Both the position numbers and the translations under genes were made by a program. DNA of 57,970 nucleotides from JAYELX01 sp964544065 (GTDB lineage Bacteria > Chloroflexota > Anaerolineae > Anaerolineales > UBA11858). The notes beneath the pieces are model-generated. The model saw nothing but the letters and a program-made list of their open reading frames with translations. It made no database searches and was not told the DNA's origin. Of this stretch, positions 52,115 to 57,970 are shown one piece after another (position 1 is the stretch's first letter; each line of letters opens with the position of its first letter). The stretch is from NCBI GenBank assembly GCA_964544065.1, contig CAZJBA010000001.1, forward strand, positions 1 through 57,970, written 5' to 3'.

Positions 52115-52834
52115 TTAATCTTGAGGCTGTGCTTCAACGACTCCCCCGGGCGCGACCTGTTCCCCCTGGCTGCTCGCTACCCCAATGCCAAACTTTTCCG
52201 CCGATTGGCGGGCGCTGACATCCACGCGCATGCCGTATACGTACACCAGATACGGGCCTGCCACACCCTCCTCCAGCAGCCGCGCCTGGAAGTCGGGCGA
52301 GTGCATCCGTTGGGCCCAGGCTTCCACGGCGCGCCATCCCAGGCGCGTCTTGGCTTCAACCACGGCCCAAAGCGGCTTTCCTTCCGCGTCCAGAAGCGGT
52401 AGCACGACGTCCACCTCCCCGTTCACGTGCAGGTTGAAGGGTTCCCCGGCAAGTCGGTAGCCCTGTTGCTCCAGCACTACCCGCAGCACGCCCTCAGCTT
52501 CTTCCTCTACCGTGGCGCCCACGCGCTCGCTCAGGTTGCGCAATTCTGATCGGGTCGCTGCCTGCAATTCGGCCAACTCTTCGACCCGCTGCTCGGTGCG
52601 CTTCTGCGCTTCAGCTAACTCTTCAACCCGCTGCTCGGTGCGCTTCTGCGCTTCAGCCAACTCTTCGACCCGCTGCTCGGTGCGTGCTTGTGCTTCAGCT
52701 AAGTTTTGCAACGCCTTTGGCAGGTCTAAGAATTCTTCGCTCAAAATTAACTGCCGTAACTCCGCCCGCCACTCCGGGCGTTGGTATAAAAGCGAGACCA
52801 GGTCGTGATAGTCCTTAACTGTGAATGCCATCAT
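52115..52834 (-). CDS. Coiled-coil DUF3782-like protein with nuclease-type C-terminus
   Basis: A 239-residue protein. An N-terminal helical domain (about 1-45) leads into a coiled coil of three near-identical 14-residue units EAQ(A/K)RTEQRVEELA (about 46-90). The C-terminal domain has GEVDVVLPLLDAEGKPLWAVVEAKTRL, the D-x(n)-E-x-K arrangement of PD-(D/E)xK nucleases. This architecture is that of DUF3782/DUF3883-like families, whose function is unknown. Its promoter overlaps that of the DUF488 operon, so the two are divergently regulated. Confidence 0.8.
   Translation of the reverse strand: MMAFTVKDYHDLVSLLYQRPEWRAELRQLILSEEFLDLPKALQNLAEAQARTEQRVEELAEAQKRTEQRVEELAEAQKRTEQRVEELAELQAATRSELRNLSERVGATVEEEAEGVLRVVLEQQGYRLAGEPFNLHVNGEVDVVLPLLDAEGKPLWAVVEAKTRLGWRAVEAWAQRMHSPDFQARLLEEGVAGPYLVYVYGMRVDVSARQSAEKFGIGVASSQGEQVAPGGVVEAQPQD
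52572..52697. repeat. Three tandem 42-bp repeats in the coiled coil
   Basis: Three near-identical 42-bp units (about 52572-52613, 52614-52655, 52656-52697) encode the 14-residue coiled-coil repeats. Such in-frame repeats can gain or lose units and so change coil length. Confidence 0.7.
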
Positions 52835-52849
52835 AATCCTCTCAATTTA

Positions 52850-52879
52850 ATTATATCACAGATAGCAATGTGCTATAAT
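52850..52879. promoter_or_regulatory. Overlapping divergent promoters with dyad operator
   Basis: Rightward: TTATAT (52851-52856), 17 bp, TATAAT (52874-52879), leading to the DUF488 gene. Leftward: TTATAG (52878-52873), 17 bp, TATAAT (52855-52850), leading to the nuclease-like gene. Each -35 box lies on the other's -10. Between them TATATCACA (52852-52860) and TGTGCTATA (52869-52877) form an inverted repeat with one mismatch and an 8-bp spacer, a likely operator. Confidence 0.7.
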
Positions 52880-52915
52880 TTGTCTAATTGGATTATTACG
52901 CGAAAGGGGTTATCC

Positions 52916-53470
52916 GTGCCAAAGATATCGATATATACGATCGGATACGGGGCGCGAGAAATGAGCGCTTTCCTAGCCGTGCTGCAATCTTATCAGATCC
53001 ACTATCTGATCGATGTTCGCTCCAGTCCATATTCCAGTTACAAGCCGGAGTTTTCAAAAAACTCGTTCAAAACCATCCTTAAAGCGAATGGGATTCATTA
53101 TGTATTCATGGGTGATGTCCTGGGGGGCAAGCCGGGCAATCCTGATTGCTACACGGGAGGCAAGGTGGATTATGCCAAAGTCGCTCGACAGCCGTTTTTC
53201 CGGACCGGCATCGACCGTTTGATAAAAGCCAGCCAACAGGAGCAGCGCGTGGTCGTGATGTGCAGTGAGGGCAAACCTGAAAAATGCCATCGCAGCAAAT
53301 TGATTGGCCAAACGCTCACCAAAGAAGGGGTCGAGGTGCTTCACATTGATGAGAAGGATGACATCATCACCCAAAAAAAGATTTTGCTGCGTTTGACCGG
53401 CGGACAACCCAGCCTGTTTGGGGACGATTTTCTCACTTTCACCTCCAGAAAACGATATAAAGGGGAGTGA
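52916..53470 (+). CDS. DUF488 protein 1
   Basis: A 184-residue member of the DUF488 family. It has YTIGYG near the start, LIDVRSSPYSSY, the LGGKPGN segment and the closing CSEGKPEKCHRSKLIG, the family's hallmark Cys-x-E and Cys-His-Arg pair. No activity is established for DUF488; the conserved Cys and His suggest catalysis or metal binding. The GTG at 52916 is the likely start, with AAAGGGG upstream; the open frame to 52805 would cross the promoter. It is the first gene of a four-gene operon. Confidence 0.85.
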   Translation: MPKISIYTIGYGAREMSAFLAVLQSYQIHYLIDVRSSPYSSYKPEFSKNSFKTILKANGIHYVFMGDVLGGKPGNPDCYTGGKVDYAKVARQPFFRTGIDRLIKASQQEQRVVVMCSEGKPEKCHRSKLIGQTLTKEGVEVLHIDEKDDIITQKKILLRLTGGQPSLFGDDFLTFTSRKRYKGE

Positions 53471-53473
53471 CCC

Positions 53474-53968
53474 GTGGGGATGAAGATCTACACCATTGGC
53501 GTATACGATTTCGAAGAGGAGCAATTTTTCCAGGCCTTGCGGGACGCGGGCGTGGAGCTGTTTTGTGATCTTCGCTGGCGGCGCGGCCTGCGGGGAGCAA
53601 AGTACGCCTTTGCTAATTACAAACGTTTACTCGCCCGCCTGGAATCGATGGAGATCGCTTACCTTCATCGCAGAGACCTGGCACCCACCCCCGAGATCCG
53701 CGCCCGGCAGAAGGAAGCCGATACGGAGAGAGGGGTCGCCAAGCGTAAGCGCCGAGACCTCAGCCCCGAGTTTATCCAGGCGTATCGGCAAGCGATCTTG
53801 TCTGACTTCGATCCTCGAGCTTTTCTCGACGCCTTACCGGCAGGAACGAACAAGTTCGTCCTCTTTTGCGTGGAGCGCGAGCCCGAAGCCTGCCACCGCT
53901 CCTTGGTGGCCGAGAAACTAGCCTCCCTCCCTACCGTTGAAATCAAACACTTGCTCCCTCCCACTTGA
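53474..53968 (+). CDS. DUF488 protein 2 (diverged)
   Basis: A second DUF488 protein, 164 residues and diverged from the first: YTIGVYDFEEE replaces YTIGYG, CDLRWRRGLRG replaces DVRSSP, while CVEREPEACHRSLVAE is intact. The GTG at 53474 lies just 3 bp after the upstream stop, with GGGGAG in the end of that gene; ATG 53480 is also possible. The pair probably works together; which one is catalytic is unclear. Confidence 0.85.
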   Translation: MGMKIYTIGVYDFEEEQFFQALRDAGVELFCDLRWRRGLRGAKYAFANYKRLLARLESMEIAYLHRRDLAPTPEIRARQKEADTERGVAKRKRRDLSPEFIQAYRQAILSDFDPRAFLDALPAGTNKFVLFCVEREPEACHRSLVAEKLASLPTVEIKHLLPPT

Positions 53969-53972
53969 GCCA

Positions 53973-54080
53973 AGACCCTGAAGATTTCCAAAACCTTTAG
54001 GGTCTCACCCCGTGAAATCCCAGAGATCCACGATAGACCAATACCCCAATCTACCAATGTACCAACGTACCAACTCTCCA
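53973..54080. repeat. Palindrome and CCAAT-type low-complexity stretch before recQ
   Basis: AGACCCTGAAGATTT mirrors AAACCTTTAGGGTCT around 53973-54005 with two mismatches, a type of hairpin common in spacers of uncultured bacteria (recalled). It is followed at about 54040-54080 by repeated ACCAAT/ACCAAC words. The first 20 or so codons of the recQ frame fall in this material. Confidence 0.5.
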
Positions 54081-56969
54081 ATCAAAGTCGTAATCGTAGC
54101 CAAAACCCGCATGGGAAGTGGGGCCTGTGTCGGCGCCCTGACGTTCGAGGGGCGCTCGCTGCGTTTGGTCGCTCACGACAAGGAGACCAACGACCATTTC
54201 AACATGGACTACCAGGTTGGCGAGGTCTGGGAAGTCCAGGCGACGGAAGTTCAGCAGGTCACGTCTCCGCATGTTGAAAACGTGATCGTGCACGAGAAGC
54301 ACCGTTTGGCCCCTATCACCAAGATTGAAACCTTCATCGAAGAACAGATGCCGCCGGAAACCGGCGGACTGGAGGCCTTGTTTGAGGGCCTGACGCAGCC
54401 TACCAAGGCCGGCGCGCTTTATATCGCCGAGCGCACGGGCGTGCCTTCTCGCAGCACCATGTTTTGGCGTCCCGATCGGACCTTGGTACGAGATGACGAT
54501 CTTAAGCGCATTCGTTATCGCTATCCCAACCAAGATGGAGGCCGCACACTCACCTTCGTCGGGTTTCAGGAGCCGGTCGGGGAAATCCCGGCCGGAACGT
54601 TGGTGCGGGTTTCTCTGGCACACTGGTGGAGGCCGCGCGACATGCCCGAGGGGGAGTTGCGCTGTTACGTGCAGCTTTCCGGCTGGTTCCCGTACCAGCT
54701 ACCCTCCAGGCCGGAACCGGCGCCAAGCCCGAGAATCAAGCTGCAAACGGGTGAGAAACATGTCGTCAAGATTGACCGCGTCCTCCGCCGGGTTTTCGGG
54801 TATCAAGATTTTTGGCCCTTGCAGCGGAAAATCATCACCAACGTCCTCCACAAGCGAGACACGCTGGCCGTCATGCCCACGGGCAGCGGCAAATCGTTGT
54901 GCTACCAGCTCCCCGCCACGCTTTTCCCGGGCATGACGGTGGTGGTCTCACCGCTGATTTCGCTGATGGAAGATCAGGTCCTGGAACTGCGAGAATGGGG
55001 CATTGCGGCCGTATATCTCAACAGCAGCTTGACTTACGCTCAGTACGTGGAGCGGATCGCCCGGATCAAATCGGGGCAGATCAAACTGCTCTACGCCGCG
55101 CCCGAAACCCTGCTGCGCCCGGAGACGATCTTGATGCTGGAGCGTTGCCGGGTGGATTGCCTGGTCATCGATGAGGCCCACTGCATTTCGGAGTGGGGCC
55201 ACGACTTCCGTCCGGAGTATCGCCAGCTTGCTGAGCTGCGGGGGCGGCTTCCGGACGCTGTTACCTTGGCGGTGACGGCCACGGCCACCCGGCGCGTCCG
55301 GGAAGATATCAAGGCCACCCTGGCCATCGCCGAGGCAAATGAGTTCATCGGCAGTTTCGACCGTCCTAATCTGGTCTTGTCGGTGGTCCAGAAAATCGAC
55401 GGTTTGTCCCAGGTGCACGATTTTTTGGGTGCGCACCAGGATCAGGCCGGAATCATCTATTGCTCGACCAGGGACCGGGTTGATGTGCTCGCCGAGCAAC
55501 TGCGGGCGCTCGGCTACCCGGCTCTTCCCTATCATGCCGGTATGGAGAGCGAGGCCCGCCGCCGTCACCAACACCGTTTTCGCTACGAGGAAAACATCAT
55601 CATGGTGGCGACGATCGCTTTTGGCATGGGCATCAACAAGCCCAACGTGCGCTTCGTCGTCCACTACAATTTACCCAAAAACCTGGAGAACTACTACCAG
55701 CAGATTGGCCGGGCCGGGCGTGACGGATTGCCTGCCGACTGCCTGGTTTTGTATTCCTACGGCGATATTGCCACCATCCGGTACTTCATCGAGGAAGGAG
55801 ACCCTTCTCAGCGGGTGGGTGCGGAACGGCGGCTGAAGATGCTGTTGGATTATCTGGATACCCGCTCCTGCCGTCGCAAACCTCTGCTTTCTTATTTTGA
55901 GGAAGACTATGAGGGGGACTCGTGCGAGTCTTGTGACAATTGTACCCGGCCTGGAGCGGATCTTGTTTCATCAACGAAATCAACCGCGAGGGGGGAAGCT
56001 GCTCCCGCTGACCGGGAAGATTTAACCGTCCCGGCGCGCCAATTCCTGGCCTGCATGCGCGAAACAGACGAAATCTTCGGGATGATGCACGTCATCAAGG
56101 TTCTGCGGGGCTCCCGGGCCAAAAAAGTCCTCCGCAAAAGGCATGATCGGTTGTCATCCTATAACACGGGGCGGGCGTATTCGAAAGACCAATGGCGTTA
56201 TCTGGGCGGCCAATTCCTTCGGGGTGGCTTGATTCGCAGAACGCAGCCACATGGCAGCCTGGTGGTGACGCCTGAAGGGGAGGCGGTGTTGAAAGGGGGG
56301 GGATTCTGGGGGACCTTGTCGGAGGCATTCGCGCGGGCGACATCTGCCCACGCAGCGTTGGAGTACGAGCGGGATCTGTTCGAGCAGTTGCGCGCTCTGC
56401 GGACGAAGCTGGCCGAAGAGCGGGAGGTGCCGCCGTATGTCATCTTTCACGATCGCACGCTGATCGAGATGGCGGCCTATTTCCCCTGCACGGCGGAAGC
56501 ATTGGGGCGCATTTACGGGGTGGGAGAGCGCAAGTTGGAGCAGTATGCTCAGCATGTTCTCCCCGTGGTGCAGGCCTACTGCCGGGAGCACGAAATCGAG
56601 CCAAATCAAAAACCGGCCGTGACGGTTGGACAGGCGCGCAGCTCGTCTGGGGGGAAACGCACGGAATACGTTTGGAAATCGTTTCAGGAGGGGGATTCGG
56701 TCGAGGAGATTGCCGACGAATTGGGCTTCGTGCAAAGTACCATCCTCAACCATCTGAAGAAGGCCTTTGCTGCTGGTCGGCCTTTGCGTGTGAGCGGGTT
56801 GAAAGATGCCAGCAAGTTATCGGAAGCCGATGAAAAACGTGTGCTGCGCGCTTTTGAGGAGTACGGCACCCAACGGCTCAAACCGGTTTTTGAGGCCTTG
56901 GATCAAGAGATTCCCTATGATGAGCTGCACATCTGGCGGTTGATTTACCGGGTTAAATTTGAACAGTGA
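54057..56969 (+). CDS. recQ: RecQ-type DNA helicase with extra N-terminal domain
   Basis: ATP-dependent 3'-5' DNA helicase, about 970 residues, long for RecQ. Numbering from a possible GTG start at 54012: residues 25-235 form an extra domain (VAKTRMGSGACVGALTFEGRSLRLVA, HWWRPRDMPEGELRCYV) that resembles what I recall as a dual-OB domain. The helicase core follows: Walker A TGSGK 290-294, DEAH 387-390, QQIGRAGRDG. Then come RecQ zinc Cys residues (SCESCDNC), an HRDC-like domain (about 815-880) and a helix-turn-helix (about 900-940, EEIADELGFVQSTILNHLKKAF). ATG 54057 or GTG 54012 may be the start; neither has a ribosome site. Confidence 0.92.
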   Translation: MYQRTNSPIKVVIVAKTRMGSGACVGALTFEGRSLRLVAHDKETNDHFNMDYQVGEVWEVQATEVQQVTSPHVENVIVHEKHRLAPITKIETFIEEQMPPETGGLEALFEGLTQPTKAGALYIAERTGVPSRSTMFWRPDRTLVRDDDLKRIRYRYPNQDGGRTLTFVGFQEPVGEIPAGTLVRVSLAHWWRPRDMPEGELRCYVQLSGWFPYQLPSRPEPAPSPRIKLQTGEKHVVKIDRVLRRVFGYQDFWPLQRKIITNVLHKRDTLAVMPTGSGKSLCYQLPATLFPGMTVVVSPLISLMEDQVLELREWGIAAVYLNSSLTYAQYVERIARIKSGQIKLLYAAPETLLRPETILMLERCRVDCLVIDEAHCISEWGHDFRPEYRQLAELRGRLPDAVTLAVTATATRRVREDIKATLAIAEANEFIGSFDRPNLVLSVVQKIDGLSQVHDFLGAHQDQAGIIYCSTRDRVDVLAEQLRALGYPALPYHAGMESEARRRHQHRFRYEENIIMVATIAFGMGINKPNVRFVVHYNLPKNLENYYQQIGRAGRDGLPADCLVLYSYGDIATIRYFIEEGDPSQRVGAERRLKMLLDYLDTRSCRRKPLLSYFEEDYEGDSCESCDNCTRPGADLVSSTKSTARGEAAPADREDLTVPARQFLACMRETDEIFGMMHVIKVLRGSRAKKVLRKRHDRLSSYNTGRAYSKDQWRYLGGQFLRGGLIRRTQPHGSLVVTPEGEAVLKGGGFWGTLSEAFARATSAHAALEYERDLFEQLRALRTKLAEEREVPPYVIFHDRTLIEMAAYFPCTAEALGRIYGVGERKLEQYAQHVLPVVQAYCREHEIEPNQKPAVTVGQARSSSGGKRTEYVWKSFQEGDSVEEIADELGFVQSTILNHLKKAFAAGRPLRVSGLKDASKLSEADEKRVLRAFEEYGTQRLKPVFEALDQEIPYDELHIWRLIYRVKFEQ

Positions 56970-57868
56970 TCCAAGAAAGAACCCCTCAAGATTGGCGCTA
57001 CTGGCGCAACCTGCTTGTATTCACCCTCCTGGTTCTCTGTGTGGGTGTGTTAGCTGCGATCCTGGGACTCAGTTATCGCGGCGCTCAGTTTTACTTGCAT
57101 CCGGCGCGGGCTCAGTCTTCCCCAGGGGAGACACCTGCCCATTTTGGGGCCGGTTATCAGGATGTCACCCTGACCACGACTGACGGAATCGATCTGGCCG
57201 CCTGGTACACACCGACACGGAACAGCGCTTTGATTCTGGTGGCCCACGGCTACGGCGCGGCGCGCTCGGCGGAGATGCACGCCTTCTTCGCCCGTCACAG
57301 CTATGGCGTCCTCTCCTGGGATGCTCGCGCTCACGGCGCCAGTGAGGGGGAAACCTGCACCTGGGGCGTTCGAGAAGTCCTTGATGTGGAAGCCGCCGTC
57401 GATTTTGTCCATGAGCAGACAGCGGTTGGCCAAATCGGGGCTTATGGCCAGTCCATGGGGGGCGCGACGTTGATCGAAGCGGCTGCTGTGTATCCCCAAA
57501 TTGAAGCCCTTGTCGCCGATAGCGCTTTCACGGCCATCGAAGAAATGCTTGTAGAGGTGGTCGCCACCCCTTTGTTACGGCCCGGGATGCGTTTCTTCGT
57601 CCGGTGGGAAACCGGCCTCAGCCCGGATGATCTTCGCCCCGTGGATAGGATTGGGGCCATCAGCCCCCGGCCGGTGTTCATCCTCCAGGGGCAAGGTGAT
57701 GCCATGGTCCCTCCGAACTCTGCTCGGCGTTTGTATCAAGCCGCGGGCGAGCCGCGCCAGCTTTGGACTGAGCCTGGTGTTGGTCACGTGGGGTTATACA
57801 GTGCCTATCCCACAATGTTTGAGCAGAAGGTGATTGGGTTTTTCGACCGCTATTTGGTTGAGGAATGA
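56966..57868 (+). CDS. Membrane-anchored alpha/beta hydrolase
   Basis: A 300-residue protein with one N-terminal transmembrane helix (about 14-37) and an extracytoplasmic or cytoplasmic alpha/beta hydrolase domain. The oxyanion region is VAHGYGAARSAEMH, the Ser nucleophile lies in GQSMGGATL, the Asp in QGQGDAMVPP and the His in EPGVGHVGLYS. The GTG at 56966 overlaps the recQ stop as GTGA, so it is translationally coupled to recQ. Substrate unknown. Confidence 0.85.
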   Translation: MIQERTPQDWRYWRNLLVFTLLVLCVGVLAAILGLSYRGAQFYLHPARAQSSPGETPAHFGAGYQDVTLTTTDGIDLAAWYTPTRNSALILVAHGYGAARSAEMHAFFARHSYGVLSWDARAHGASEGETCTWGVREVLDVEAAVDFVHEQTAVGQIGAYGQSMGGATLIEAAAVYPQIEALVADSAFTAIEEMLVEVVATPLLRPGMRFFVRWETGLSPDDLRPVDRIGAISPRPVFILQGQGDAMVPPNSARRLYQAAGEPRQLWTEPGVGHVGLYSAYPTMFEQKVIGFFDRYLVEE

Positions 57869-57970
57869 TCCTAACGCAGAACCGCGGAGAAAAACTATCT
57901 CCCTGCGTCTTCCCGCCAGGGATGCTGTGCACGCCCTATGGGCGACACAGTGCGCATCTCCCCGACTCTG
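57869..57970. repeat. End of window, partial CGCAGAG-type repeat
   Basis: AACGCAGAACCGCGGAGAAAA and TCTCCCTGCGTCTTC recall the palindrome at 19091-19178. No gene is visible in the last 100 bp. Confidence 0.4.

Noticed and set aside
1..57970. CRISPR array, insertion sequence or prophage
   Set aside because: No regularly spaced identical repeats, no transposase, integrase or phage structural motif was seen; repeats present are isolated palindromes.

Overview
The window reads as one scaffold of a metagenome-type assembly, with two runs of exactly 100 N (1496-1595 and 24430-24529). The gene style suggests a Chloroflexota bacterium, probably near Anaerolineae or Caldilineae. Reasons: many GAF-type sensor kinases, a CpXC zinc protein, a lone tungsten-type aldehyde oxidoreductase, CUT1 sugar uptake without its own ATPase, an isolated CpaF-type ATPase with small V4R proteins, and abundant dispersed intergenic palindromes. 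This is inference from gene content; no rRNA is present to confirm it. I see no CRISPR array, no transposase and no phage genes.

Layout. 1-2500 (minus): lipoprotein, uppP and tgt, the last two cut by the first N gap. 2800-7240 (plus): class III aminotransferase, GAF/PAS histidine kinase, CpXC protein. 7500-12770 (minus): ychF, SpoIIE-like phosphatase, mgtE, a NIL-only protein and a large membrane protein. 12890-16550 (minus): aldehyde oxidoreductase and a LysM lipoprotein, separated by a repeat-filled 0.5 kb spacer. 16590-25416 (plus): cysteine-cluster protein, an asymmetric heterodimeric ABC exporter, and a giant PDZ/7TM/multi-GAF kinase split artificially by the second gap. 25594-39035 (minus): mutS, TauE, CPBP protease, lysophospholipase, two V4R paralogues, GNAT, TPR, double-XRE regulator, cpaF, a 97-residue orphan, a response regulator and two kinases. 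39193-43480 (plus): tRNA-Leu, tig-clpP, HAD phosphatase, rlmN. 43482-51056 (minus): a sugar module (GH13_18 phosphorylase, GT4 transferase, two permeases, binding protein, LacI regulator). 51234-57868: SDR, a coiled-coil DUF3782-type nuclease-like protein, and divergently from it two DUF488 proteins, a RecQ helicase with an extra N-terminal domain, and a membrane-anchored hydrolase.

How parts work together. The LacI gene carries two palindromic operators in its own leader and probably controls the sugar module. The 35-39 kb block joins a response regulator, a GAF kinase and a kinase that carries a textbook MshEN (c-di-GMP-binding) motif pair to a secretion/pilus ATPase that lacks any pilus genes. 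The right end holds the best candidate for an undescribed system: DUF488-DUF488-RecQ-hydrolase, transcribed from a promoter that overlaps face to face with that of the nuclease-like gene, with a dyad operator between them. Three copies of a 160-bp nested inverted repeat lie in intergenic spaces, and two of them bracket mutS in opposite orientation.
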